Shown here in pieces: positions 20,850 to 29,296 of a stretch of 32,797 nucleotides of DNA. The translations under genes were made by a program, and so were the position numbers. Within the stretch, counting starts at the first letter, position 1; each line of letters starts with the position of its first letter. Under the pieces are notes generated by a model, which saw only the letters and a program-made list of their open reading frames with translations, did not search any database and was not told where the DNA came from. Location of the stretch: contig JACESM010000010.1 of assembly GCA_013911835.1 (NCBI GenBank), positions 1-32,797 of the forward strand. The letters are read 5' to 3'. Source of the stretch: Porphyrobacter sp. (GTDB taxonomy: Bacteria > Pseudomonadota > Alphaproteobacteria > Sphingomonadales > Sphingomonadaceae).

Positions 20850-23705
20850 TCAAAAGCCCTGCATGCGCAGATCGCTCAACGTCTCGTCCGCATCGCGCAA
20901 CGCCACCGACCGCAGCCAGTAGCGCAGACGGTCAGGCTTCAGCAGAAACAGGAAGCGGTCGTCGTATATGCGGGCGATTCGAGTAATCGAAAGCGACGTC
21001 CCACGCTGCTCGCGAAGCAGGACATCGATCTTGCCTTGGAGCTCGGCGGCATCACTCCAATCCACCTCGCCTTCGCCAAAGACGAAGGGATAGCAAATCA
21101 CGCCAGGCCAAAATTGCGGCGACAAGGGTCTGAGTGGAACGTCGGGATAAACCGTCTCGATTTGTGCGGCATAGCAATCGGCGAATGCGTCAAGAGCAAC
21201 ATCGGCGCGCCGCCGCAGTACCTGTGCGTCGTCGCCCAGCCGCACAAGGTCGCGCTGATAGTGGACGATGTCCGCGGCGACGATTGCTTCATTCTCGCTC
21301 AGATCGAGATCGCCGGTTTCCGGATATGGCAACGCCTTGATATCCGCGCCCGACAACGCAGTTGCCTTGCGGGTGAACATGCGTGTGCTCGTCACTGCGG
21401 CAAATGCGCGAAGCGCGTCTGCTTCCCGCTTCAGAAAGCCGGCTACTTCGTCTAATCCGGATCGCTCGCCATCAACCGCCGCGAAACCCACGATCTCGCT
21501 CTTGAAGGTCATGTAGTGCCCGGTCCACACGGCATGGCTGAGTTCCCCATGCTTTCTCACGGCGAGATAGGGCGGGGTGAACAGGGCCGGCGTGCGTGGG
21601 CCCTCGATCGGCTTTGGCGGCATGATGCCGATCCGGCTTTCGTCGACTGCATCGTCCATAAGCGCGTTGGGTGGCAGCAGGTGCTTGCCAATGATGTGGT
21701 CCGCTCGATTGGAAACGCCGTTCGCGCCCTCAATGAAACCTTCCCCATATTCCCAGCCGCTGCGCTCGGCATGATCAGCGAGGGTCGGATAGCGCATGAG
21801 CCGGTCGACGAAGCCATAAACACGTCCGCCGCCCAGGAGGTTGGCACGCCACGCGACGGGATTGCGCAGGACGAGCGAACGCGGCATCCAATGCAGATCG
21901 TAATAGTCGATGTCGAACCCTTGCTCGGCGTCTGCACGCCCGCTGCGCCGGAATACCGCGTGCAACACTCTTCCGTCGGAAGCCGGCAAGCGCGCTTCCG
22001 CCACCACGACGATCACCTTCGTATCGGCGCCGCCCTTCTGGAACAGTCCGCGGACCGATACGAAGTCGAGGATTTCCCGCACATTCCACCGATCAAGAAA
22101 GACATCCCGGAACTGCGCCGACTTCTGGTTATAGAGGAACCCATATTGCTGCAGCATACTAAGGATGCCACCCTCAGCGACTAGCTCCATGGCCTCGTGT
22201 AGGAAGAGATACGCGAGCTGCTTGTCCGGCAGAGGGCCGTGCCGCTCCACATAATTCTCGGCGCTGCGCTTCGCTCCGGGCGTCGAAAGCTTCGAGACGA
22301 ACGGCGGATTACCCACGATCACGCCGATTTTTGACGCAAGCAGGCCTCGCTCCTTCGCTGCGAAAAAGCAGCTGTGATGGAGTGTCACGCCGTCCAGTTC
22401 AGGAAACAGCCGGACGCTCGCGCGAATTTCCTCGGGTTCGAGCGCGTCGCAAAGGGCGAGGCAAAGGCTGAACGCAGCAAGTTCGACCGCGCCACGTTCC
22501 AGATCGACGCCATGAACGTGCATTAGCAGATCACGCAAATCGTCGACTTCGGGCCGCCGCCACTGGCGTCGGCTACGCCAATGCAGCACGAGGCGCTTAT
22601 ACGCTTCGACCAGGAACACGCCTGAGCCACAGGCCGGATCCAGGATCACCTCCTCGCGTTCCACGAGGCGATCGAGCCTTTCCCAGCTCAGTGCTTCCTC
22701 GAGAATGAGTCGGACGAGGGCCGGCGGCGTGTAGACCGAGCTATCCACGTCGCTCACGAAAAGCTGATAAATGTGGCTGATCAGCTCGACTGGCAGATCT
22801 CGAAAGGAATAGAGCCGCCAGAAGGTTAGCTGGCCGTCGGCCTCCTCATGCCCTTCGACCAGCCGCGCGAAGCGGCCCAGGTGCGGCGAACTTGCCAGAC
22901 TTTCGCGCTCGGCCGCTGTCAGCGAGAAGACGTGACCGTTGAAGCGCTCCTCGAGATCGCCCAGCATTGCGACCAGCGCCGCACCATTACCGAGAACTTC
23001 AAAGAAGCGCCGCGCACCCGGTAAATGCTTGGCGAAGAAGTCCGGCAACAACACCCTGCGTTCTTCAAGATAGGCAATGAGCAACGACAGGATCAGCAGC
23101 CGCCGGCGCAGGCCTGCACTCAGCAGATGTTCGCTGCCCAAATCCTTGTTGAGCTTGCGAACCGCCTCGACCAGCCGCCGGTGGGCGGACTTCGTCGACG
23201 ACAACATCAGGTCGCAAACCGCAGGATCGTCCCACAACGTTCCGTTGCGCAGTCGCGCTGCGTCCCACCAGGCTTCGGCGGTGGCAATGTCGGAAGCAAG
23301 CTTCAGTGTCTTGACGGGCTTGCAGATCAGACCGCCGTCGGAGGACACGAAGTCGGGCTTATGCGCACATCGAAAGAGCTGCACCAATCCCGGGCTCTTT
23401 CGATAGACCAGCGGTACGCCGCCCCAGCTCCACAATCGCTTGTGCAACTGGGCGAAAGCCGCATCATCCGCCGGACCCGCCGACAGGAAAATAAACGCCT
23501 GCGCCACCGGCGGCCGACCATGCCGCTCCGCCTCGAAGAATACCGCGTGCGCGCCGTAGCCACGCGCGCGCTCGATCATCGCGACCTCTTCCGGCGGCCG
23601 ACCGGCGGGCTCGTAGGATGAAACAAGCACCAGACCGTCGACTTGCGGCGGATGCTCGAGCGACAAGCTGCGCAACCATTCATACGGGCTATCGGCCTCA
23701 GCCAC
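20850..23705 (-). CDS. N6-adenine DNA methylase, Eco57I-like, of the putative defence operon
   Basis: A 951-residue protein. The N-terminal ~130 residues form an alpha/beta domain (QLHKRLWSWGGVPLVYRKSPGLVQLF) like those preceding type IIG enzymes. A helical segment follows, then SYTPPALVRLIL-type entry (SVYTPPALVRLILEEAL), SAM motif DPACGSGVFL at 356-362, HGVDLERGAVELAAFSL (motif III region), and catalytic NPPF at 466-469. PDKQLAYLFLHEAMELVAEGGILSML is typical of Eco57I/TaqI-like methylases. The C-terminal ~350 residues probably include target recognition. The start is GTG at 23705. It is transcribed after the 59-aa gene (33-base gap) and before the nuclease gene. Whether it has nuclease activity itself is unclear; I see no clean PD-ExK in its N-terminus. 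Confidence 0.88.
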   Translation of the reverse strand: MAEADSPYEWLRSLSLEHPPQVDGLVLVSSYEPAGRPPEEVAMIERARGYGAHAVFFEAERHGRPPVAQAFIFLSAGPADDAAFAQLHKRLWSWGGVPLVYRKSPGLVQLFRCAHKPDFVSSDGGLICKPVKTLKLASDIATAEAWWDAARLRNGTLWDDPAVCDLMLSSTKSAHRRLVEAVRKLNKDLGSEHLLSAGLRRRLLILSLLIAYLEERRVLLPDFFAKHLPGARRFFEVLGNGAALVAMLGDLEERFNGHVFSLTAAERESLASSPHLGRFARLVEGHEEADGQLTFWRLYSFRDLPVELISHIYQLFVSDVDSSVYTPPALVRLILEEALSWERLDRLVEREEVILDPACGSGVFLVEAYKRLVLHWRSRRQWRRPEVDDLRDLLMHVHGVDLERGAVELAAFSLCLALCDALEPEEIRASVRLFPELDGVTLHHSCFFAAKERGLLASKIGVIVGNPPFVSKLSTPGAKRSAENYVERHGPLPDKQLAYLFLHEAMELVAEGGILSMLQQYGFLYNQKSAQFRDVFLDRWNVREILDFVSVRGLFQKGGADTKVIVVVAEARLPASDGRVLHAVFRRSGRADAEQGFDIDYYDLHWMPRSLVLRNPVAWRANLLGGGRVYGFVDRLMRYPTLADHAERSGWEYGEGFIEGANGVSNRADHIIGKHLLPPNALMDDAVDESRIGIMPPKPIEGPRTPALFTPPYLAVRKHGELSHAVWTGHYMTFKSEIVGFAAVDGERSGLDEVAGFLKREADALRAFAAVTSTRMFTRKATALSGADIKALPYPETGDLDLSENEAIVAADIVHYQRDLVRLGDDAQVLRRRADVALDAFADCYAAQIETVYPDVPLRPLSPQFWPGVICYPFVFGEGEVDWSDAAELQGKIDVLLREQRGTSLSITRIARIYDDRFLFLLKPDRLRYWLRSVALRDADETLSDLRMQGF

Positions 23706-23738
23706 GGCTTGCCTTACCCACGGAGCAGAACGGCCGTC

Positions 23739-23918
23739 TCATTTGCCACGCTTCTGCTGACTGAGCGCGAAACCCTCTTTCAGCAGTTCGACCATCGTCA
23801 TTCCTTGGCTGACGGCAAAACCTTTGAAGATCTTCTTGAATTCCGGATCGACCTTGAAATTCAGCGAGCCTGCCCGTCCGGAATCCGCCTCGGTGGCACG
23901 GGAGCCCCTATCGCGCAT
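23739..23918 (-). CDS. 59-residue ribbon-helix-helix-like protein
   Basis: A short gene with a strong ribosome site (GAGGAG) and an ATG at 23918. After a polar leader (MRDRGSRATEADSG) comes SLNFKVDPEFKKIFKGFAVSQGMTMVELLKEGF: one strand and two helices, the pattern of a CopG/ParG-type RHH dimer. A 14-bp inverted repeat (23957-23970) lies about 40 bases upstream and is a natural operator. It is likely a local repressor that sets methylase/nuclease expression apart from the upstream genes, much as controller proteins do in restriction systems. Confidence 0.75.
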   Translation of the reverse strand: MRDRGSRATEADSGRAGSLNFKVDPEFKKIFKGFAVSQGMTMVELLKEGFALSQQKRGK

Positions 23919-23956
23919 GTAAGGCTCCTCAAACTGAGTCCTAGAATCCTACGGTT

Positions 23957-23970
23957 GGCAGATTTCTGCC
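23957..23970. promoter_or_regulatory. Candidate operator GGCAGA-TT-TCTGCC
   Basis: A perfect inverted repeat with 6-bp arms and a 2-base centre, in the 222-base gap (23919-24140) between the PLD-like gene and the RHH gene, 39 bases before the RHH start. It is probably bound by the RHH protein. A TTGCAC box lies upstream and TAGGAT downstream on the minus strand, but their spacing is too long for a standard promoter. Confidence 0.45.
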
Positions 23971-24140
23971 TTTCGTGCAAGCCAGAAAGCCAGATAGACC
24001 TACAGCTAGCTTGAGCCCGTCTTATTCGGCATGCGGTCAACGCTCAAACTTAAACGGGCCGCTTTCGTCGACGAGTTCATCGGTCGAAAGGCCACCGGGT
24101 TCGTGGCGTACACACGCAGTCGTCGGAACATACCCAGGCA

Positions 24141-26477
24141 TTACGACGCAATCTCGTCCAGCAGTACACCTAGGCGATTTCCCAACTCAGCATTGAGCCC
24201 CAGACGCTGCGACTTCATCGGTTCGCCCAGCAATTCCGCTTGCGTCAGGCCAAGAGCTGTTACGACCCGGGCGCGGAGCGTAGGTATCAACTTCCTGAAA
24301 TTACGCGTTCTCGGTTGATCGGGCACCAGTGCAACGATAGCGTCCAGCGCCCATAAGATGGTGGTCCAGCACTCGAAGAAATCCACTGGCATGTCGTCAT
24401 AATCGCTCGACATCACCAGTTTTCCGATCGGGGCATTCCTGCCCATAAAGAAAGCGGCAACGATCCTGACAATCAACCGTGGCCAACCCTTGTCATCTGC
24501 CACCGCGGGCATCCCCTTCGGGGCTGCCTCACATCTTGCTTCCCACAGCACGAGCGCAATCCAGAGTCGTAGGCGTAGCACCTCACGTGGACCGATAGTT
24601 CTACTTCCCGCAGTGACGCCTTCCACGTAGGTTTTAACAGCACGGTCGTAGGCCGCCATATCGGGAGCGGGCCGAGTTTTCGGCTCGACGGCTTCCTTTG
24701 CCTCCGATGGTTCGCTGGTGTCCGCGAGCTCACCAGTTTCATCACCGAGATCCATCCACGATCCATCGTCCTGAGGGCCGCGGCCACCCGCTTGCTTGTG
24801 TTCCACGCCGGACAGGCGATTCAACAGTGCACGAACGCTGTCAAAGTGTGTGCCGGCAACAGAACTATCGCTGCGGCCACCCCTTCCCTTTCGCGTTGGG
24901 CGGGCGGCCATGAATTCCTCATAGGTCATGAAGCTGACCTCCGGAGGTTCGGTTGAATCAGCAGACTTTGCGCGCGCAGTTTTGCGACTGGCGACCTCTT
25001 CGGTGCCCTCTTCCTCTACGTCGGCTCTGGCTAACTCGTCGAACATTTGAAGCATCCGGAGTTGCATCTCCGATGCGTCGTCGAAAATAGCCAGCGCATT
25101 GCTGACGCGTCCGCTGACAGACTCCCGCCGCCGCGCGCGGAGTGCCGATCGATGGACCACGAAGCCACGCAATGACTCGCTGGTGCTCGAACGAACCTGC
25201 GCGAACGCAGCGAGTTCGAGCACGCCTTCGCCCACCCACGCCGTCAATCGGTCACCCGCTTCTGCGAAGCTCGCCACTTCGATCTCGGCCACGATGTCGC
25301 CGGACACACTCGACAGGATGACGATACCATCGTTCCAACGATCCGGCGGTCTGCGCCAACTGAGCCTGCCACCCTCCGTCTCAAATGTGCCAGCTCCTCC
25401 CGCATTCATTTCGTCGAGCGGTATGGCTGACGTCTCCACCGGTTCAGGAAGTTCGGTGAAGGGAAATGGGTCCGCTTCCAACCATTTGTCCATCTCGAGC
25501 GCTGCCGTGGCTGCACCCCTCGGCAGTCGTCGATAGATGCACGCCTCAGCGTTAGTGCCGGGGAAGCCCTCCCGCCCTAACGCCGCGACAGTGCAATTTG
25601 CGCTGCCACTGAGGACATGGTCGTGCGTCTGCGTCACCGCAATGATGACCTTCGCGTGCTTAAAGCGGCTAGCTTGCCAGCCTGAAATGTCGATGATGTC
25701 ACACCTTGGCGGCATCACTGTGCCTGTTGGGAATTCGTGCCGAGCTACATCCAGCAGGATCTTTGTGCGCTCAGGGGCGAGCAAGCGGGTCAGGTCCTGA
25801 ACGGCCTCCAGATTTGGGTCCCAGTACGGGCTGACGATGAGCAACTGTTCGACTGCTTCACCGCCAATCATGCCGCAAAATCGTGTGCCGATTCCCTCGC
25901 CGCCTGGCCTCGCAAGGAACGCGATTGCTGTGCCATCGCCTAATTGGTGAAGACTTTCTTCTTTCCTGCCTCCGTCCAGCCAGGGCGCACGATCACGAGC
26001 CCAGGTAATTGCCTCGCGTGCAGCGCCCGCGTCGGCGGGCACCAGGGCATCGACATAACGCCACGCCGCTTGCACAAGCTCCTTCTCGGGACCGGGTTCA
26101 ATGCCGCATTCGATTTCGACCGCAACTTCGACATTGCCGCCTAGACCAGCGCCCGTGACATTCGCTGAACTGACGAAGCATCGACCGCCCTCGCGCCCCA
26201 CCTGCACGACAACTTTTGGGTGGAATATCCCGTCCGAGACCGGAGGCGAATGCAGCACGTAATCTCTGCCCAAAGCTTCCGGCAGGGCGGATCCGTCACT
26301 CAGTGCCATTGTCGCCATGCGACCGTCTGCAATCAGAAGCACATTTGTCGCGCCCGACGCCGATATCTGCGGAAGCATCACTTCTTCGAACGCGGCGAAC
26401 TCGAGCGAGAAGCTTGTCACAACCGCCGAGTGGAAGCCTCTACCTTTCCGCCTTGCTAGCCGCTCCGGCAGCTTCAA
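24141..26477 (-). CDS. Phospholipase D-like protein with two HKD-type motifs
   Basis: A 778-residue protein. The PLD fold is in the N-terminal ~330 residues: H86-x-K88 (FHPKVVVQ) with SSAN at 103-106, and H274-x-K276 (FKHAKVIIA) with GSAN at 291-294. Both motifs lack the Asp of the full HKD, as in some PLD-family nucleases. A beta-rich middle (~340-470), an acidic, Ser/Glu-rich linker (~500-620) and a helical C-terminal domain (DMAAYDRAVKTYVEGVT...LWIALVLWEAR) follow. The start is TTG overlapping the previous stop (TTGA), so it is co-translated with the 505-aa protein. It is likely a nuclease or nucleic-acid end-binding subunit. Confidence 0.82.
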   Translation of the reverse strand: MKLPERLARRKGRGFHSAVVTSFSLEFAAFEEVMLPQISASGATNVLLIADGRMATMALSDGSALPEALGRDYVLHSPPVSDGIFHPKVVVQVGREGGRCFVSSANVTGAGLGGNVEVAVEIECGIEPGPEKELVQAAWRYVDALVPADAGAAREAITWARDRAPWLDGGRKEESLHQLGDGTAIAFLARPGGEGIGTRFCGMIGGEAVEQLLIVSPYWDPNLEAVQDLTRLLAPERTKILLDVARHEFPTGTVMPPRCDIIDISGWQASRFKHAKVIIAVTQTHDHVLSGSANCTVAALGREGFPGTNAEACIYRRLPRGAATAALEMDKWLEADPFPFTELPEPVETSAIPLDEMNAGGAGTFETEGGRLSWRRPPDRWNDGIVILSSVSGDIVAEIEVASFAEAGDRLTAWVGEGVLELAAFAQVRSSTSESLRGFVVHRSALRARRRESVSGRVSNALAIFDDASEMQLRMLQMFDELARADVEEEGTEEVASRKTARAKSADSTEPPEVSFMTYEEFMAARPTRKGRGGRSDSSVAGTHFDSVRALLNRLSGVEHKQAGGRGPQDDGSWMDLGDETGELADTSEPSEAKEAVEPKTRPAPDMAAYDRAVKTYVEGVTAGSRTIGPREVLRLRLWIALVLWEARCEAAPKGMPAVADDKGWPRLIVRIVAAFFMGRNAPIGKLVMSSDYDDMPVDFFECWTTILWALDAIVALVPDQPRTRNFRKLIPTLRARVVTALGLTQAELLGEPMKSQRLGLNAELGNRLGVLLDEIAS

Positions 26478-27991
26478 CGGTTCGCTCCGAGCAGTGCGCG
26501 CCCTCGCGCAGTCAAACCGTCCGCACTCACAAGGTGGACATCTTCGAGGAACTGGATCGCCGGCGCCAAGCGCGGTGTGGTCGGCACGGGTTGATATGCG
26601 GCCCGGCGTACTAGCCTGCCGTCCCGCGCCTCAAACAGGAAGGTATAGTCACGCTGGCGTCTCAGTTTCTGCATTGCGACCCAGCTATGGCGGAGGACCA
26701 CACGCTGCACGACGTATTCTCCGACGACATCGGCGACAGAACGGGCATTCTGGCCCTCAAACCAGCGCAACTCTGTGACGATCGATCGAGCCTGCCCATT
26801 GATTGGCAACACCTTGCGCATTGTGTCTGCGAGATCAGTGCGGATCGCGACGCGGCGATGAAGCGAGGCGATCAGCCGGACTGCATCCCAAGATTTCTCC
26901 TCCGGTGATCCTCGTCTGCCGGTGAGCTTCGACCAAACCTCTCGCCAGGCAAACCCTTCGATGTCCATAGCGTCCCGCAGATCCGACCATGCAACGCTCG
27001 CAGACGCGGTATCTGCCTGTGTTAACCGCGCCTCGACCGCATCCCGGATTTCAGGGATTCTGGCGCCTTCATCAGTCTCTCCCATGATCGAGATAGACCA
27101 AGCGAGCAAACTTGCCGCAGCGACTTGAAACAGGTCCTGACATTGATACGCCTCCCAGCGCAGACGTTGGCCTTCGAGATCAGCTGAAAGCGGGGTCGAT
27201 GGAGGATCAAACAGCGCCCATCGAAAGTTTTCCGGCGTCGGTCGCTCAGCCTTACGCCCTGCGACCTCGAGGATCAGGCTGAGGCTGTCACGACGGCTTT
27301 TGTCTTCAGCTATCGCTGCCGGTCCGCCAGCAAACAGTACCTTCTCGTAAACCACCCGTTCGTCTGATGGATCAGGAATCGCCGACGGCACAATCGGATG
27401 TAGGGCCTTTAGGGTATCTCGATCGACTTGGGCCGCATCCATTGCCGCGGTGAACATCGTTTCGATATCCGGACCAATCGATGCGCGAAAGGCATTCGCC
27501 AATTCAAGACCAGCGTTTGGGGTGACCCGCTGAATGCCATTTGGCCCGAGCTCGAAGAGCCCCATTTCCTGCATCTGCGTGAAGTACGCCGCGCCGAAAA
27601 CACCGAGACTCTGTATGAGATATCGCTTCACATCGGCGTCTGTCGACGCCGCCGCATCGAAATCGATAACCGCCTCACCGCTTTGAAGCGCTTCACTGGC
27701 CCACTCGATGCCTCCTACTCCACCCTCGCCGCTTGCGTCAGCACAAACGAGGGCAAATAGGGCCTCGGCCCGCCGTACCCACTTGCGCCACAGCTCAAAA
27801 TCAGTCGTCACACCGCGGCGTGCGTAGGCGTCGCTGAGCCAGCAAAAAAACCCGTAGTATCGCATCCGCAGTGTGATGTTGCTGATTCCGGGTAGCAGAT
27901 CTTGATACAAGCCCACGCCTGCGTTCTGCATTCCGAGCGGATCGAGACCCCGCTTGTCGATTTTGGTCGTCCACTGCGGAAGAGCGTCCAA
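26474..27991 (-). CDS. Unrecognised 505-residue protein, first gene of the putative defence operon
   Basis: I cannot place this protein in a named family. It begins with a striking, probably conserved block: KRGLDPLGMQNAG, LYQDLLPGISNITLRMRYYG and FFCWLSDAY. The rest is helical, with charged patches (RRDSLSLILEVAGRKAERP; LRRQRDYTFLFEARDGRLVRR) and a C-terminal winged-HTH-like end (APAIQFLEDVHLVSADGLTARGRALL). No membrane segment or nucleotide-binding motif is visible. The start is TTG with an ideal ribosome site (GGAGG, 4 bases upstream), unlike the weak sites of the genes downstream. Its TTGA overlap with the PLD-like gene means the two are made together. Confidence 0.8.
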   Translation of the reverse strand: MDALPQWTTKIDKRGLDPLGMQNAGVGLYQDLLPGISNITLRMRYYGFFCWLSDAYARRGVTTDFELWRKWVRRAEALFALVCADASGEGGVGGIEWASEALQSGEAVIDFDAAASTDADVKRYLIQSLGVFGAAYFTQMQEMGLFELGPNGIQRVTPNAGLELANAFRASIGPDIETMFTAAMDAAQVDRDTLKALHPIVPSAIPDPSDERVVYEKVLFAGGPAAIAEDKSRRDSLSLILEVAGRKAERPTPENFRWALFDPPSTPLSADLEGQRLRWEAYQCQDLFQVAAASLLAWSISIMGETDEGARIPEIRDAVEARLTQADTASASVAWSDLRDAMDIEGFAWREVWSKLTGRRGSPEEKSWDAVRLIASLHRRVAIRTDLADTMRKVLPINGQARSIVTELRWFEGQNARSVADVVGEYVVQRVVLRHSWVAMQKLRRQRDYTFLFEARDGRLVRRAAYQPVPTTPRLAPAIQFLEDVHLVSADGLTARGRALLGANR

Positions 27992-28041
27992 GTTACCTCC
28001 TGCGCGCCGCTTTTCAATGCCGCCGAGGTGAAGATACTAGA

Positions 28042-28578
28042 CTATGTCTTTGTTGCAATGGCAACTTTGCGCAAGGCCGCAACCTGCTCATCACGCTGCG
28101 ACATGAGTCGTTCGCTTTCTAGCGAGACGAGATCACCAAAGTTGAGCTTCGCTTCTCGGTACAAATAGAGCAGCGCGCCGCAGCTGATTGGATCGATGCG
28201 CCATTCTGATGTAGCGAGTTGCAGGAGCCGCTCGAACAGGAAGGCGCGCTCATTGTCGGTGGCGGTAGCCAGTGCCGCACGGATCATCCATGCGGGGGCG
28301 GCGAGCAGCTCGATGCGAGATACATGCCAGACAGGCACCGCGAGAAGCAGGATCGCGAGCAGGAAACCGATGGTACCAGCGCGGATGGGCTCTTCTGCGT
28401 GAAGCCCTGCTGTCAGTGTGCCCGACAACAACATCAAGCCGGCAGTGAGCAGGCTGGACACGGCAATTCCGGTCCAACGCCAATGGCGGAAAACGGAAAA
28501 TGCGATCCGCTCGATCCGGGTTGTTTTCGGACGCGCGATGAACCGCAAGCCGGATGCGGTGCGTTGGATAGAGGTCAT
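28042..28578 (-). CDS. Small inner-membrane protein, unknown function
   Basis: A 178-residue protein with a basic N-terminus (LRFIARPKTTRIERIAF) and two hydrophobic segments, at ~35-58 (TGIAVSSLLTAGLMLLSGTLTAG) and ~68-85 (AGTIGFLLAILLLAVPVW). A cytoplasmic helical C-terminus (RAFLFERLLQLATSEWRIDP...LNFGDLVSLESERLM) follows. I do not recognise the family. It is on the same strand as, and 50 bases upstream of, the 505-aa gene, so the defence operon may be read from here. It could equally be part of the plasmid-like backbone to its right. Confidence 0.7.
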   Translation of the reverse strand: MTSIQRTASGLRFIARPKTTRIERIAFSVFRHWRWTGIAVSSLLTAGLMLLSGTLTAGLHAEEPIRAGTIGFLLAILLLAVPVWHVSRIELLAAPAWMIRAALATATDNERAFLFERLLQLATSEWRIDPISCGALLYLYREAKLNFGDLVSLESERLMSQRDEQVAALRKVAIATKT

Positions 28579-28648
28579 AATGGGCCTTTCGAATACCGAT
28601 GACTCCGGGCCTCGTCAGCTTTGAGACGCCAGACCAGAGCCAGAGTGC

Positions 28649-28897
28649 CTACCAAAGATCCATTCCGCTGCCGGTCGAACCCGGCGCACGATGATCATCG
28701 CCATTATGGGGATGATGGTCGTCCCAGCGGTCCAGATTCTGGCCGAAGGGATTGCCTCCGACATCTACGCCGCCGAGGCCCGGCCCGGTCATGGGGAGCC
28801 CGGTGGCAGGGTTGATGGAGACGCCCTCGTCAAAGGAGGGCTGCTGCGGGTCACTTGATCCTGCGAACAGATCGGTCAGCCACTGGAACAATCGCAT
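28649..28897 (-). CDS. Small hypothetical protein, Gly/Asp/His-rich
   Basis: An 82-residue protein with an amphipathic start (MRLFQWLTDLFAG) and a flexible Gly/Pro/Asp-rich body (INPATGLPMTGPGLGGVDVGGNPFG; WDDHHPHNGDDH). A ribosome site (GGAG) precedes the ATG. Small proteins with the phrase INPATGLPM occur on alphaproteobacterial plasmids and integrative elements, but no function is known to me. Confidence 0.6.
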   Translation of the reverse strand: MRLFQWLTDLFAGSSDPQQPSFDEGVSINPATGLPMTGPGLGGVDVGGNPFGQNLDRWDDHHPHNGDDHRAPGSTGSGMDLW

Positions 28898-28952
28898 CGG
28901 TTTCTCCTGTTGTTGAAAGGTTTCGGCGGCTCGATTGAGCTGGCGCTACCCT

Positions 28953-29008
28953 CATGTTCACACGTTCACATGTGCACAGTCACACACGCTCACATCGCCA
29001 CACCCCCC
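28953..29008. promoter_or_regulatory. CACA/ACATGTG-rich motif cluster downstream of parA/RHH
   Basis: A run of CACA-type repeats: TTCACACG, TTCACATGTGCAC, TCACACACG, CTCACATCG and CCACACCC. With the related clusters at 29337-29371 and 29985-30055 it brackets the parA/RHH pair. It is a candidate partition (centromere) site or operator for the RHH protein. Confidence 0.45.
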
Positions 29009-29035
29009 TTTCTCCCAGCCCGGCTTGGGGATCGA

Positions 29036-29296
29036 CTAGCGCCCGATCGGGCTCTCGCCGTACTTGCGTAGGACGTCGTCGAAGGCTTCGGCCATCAGAT
29101 CCTGAAGGCTAAGACCATGGCGCCGGGCGCAGGTGTGCAAGGCAAGCGATAGCTCGGGTGAAAAGTAGCCTGAGATCGCCTTGCGACCGACGCGGCTTGG
29201 CGGCGTCGGGATATGGGCGACCGGTGATGCCGGTGCGGTCTGGTCCGCCTCGTCATTCTTGGGCTGGCGATCGGCAAGATTGGCGAAGCGGTTCAT
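29036..29296 (-). CDS. RHH-type DNA-binding partner of ParA
   Basis: An 86-residue protein with a disordered N-terminus (Pro/Ala/Asp-rich, ~1-38) and a C-terminal ribbon-helix-helix: [41 protein letters not shown]. The layout matches ParG-like centromere-binding adaptors, whose flexible N-terminus stimulates the ParA ATPase. It overlaps the parA stop by 4 bases (ATGA). CACATGTG-type motifs on both sides are plausible binding sites. Confidence 0.8.
   Translation of the reverse strand: MNRFANLADRQPKNDEADQTAPASPVAHIPTPPSRVGRKAISGYFSPELSLALHTCARRHGLSLQDLMAEAFDDVLRKYGESPIGR

Noticed and set aside
20520..22184. Several long plus-strand frames (up to 311 residues)
   Set aside because: They are antisense to the methylase and nuclease genes and show the usual shadow composition.
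20130..27991. DISARM or BREX system
   Set aside because: No drmA/drmB helicase-type gene, no PglZ and no BrxC/BrxL-type ATPase is seen; only the methylase and PLD folds are shared.
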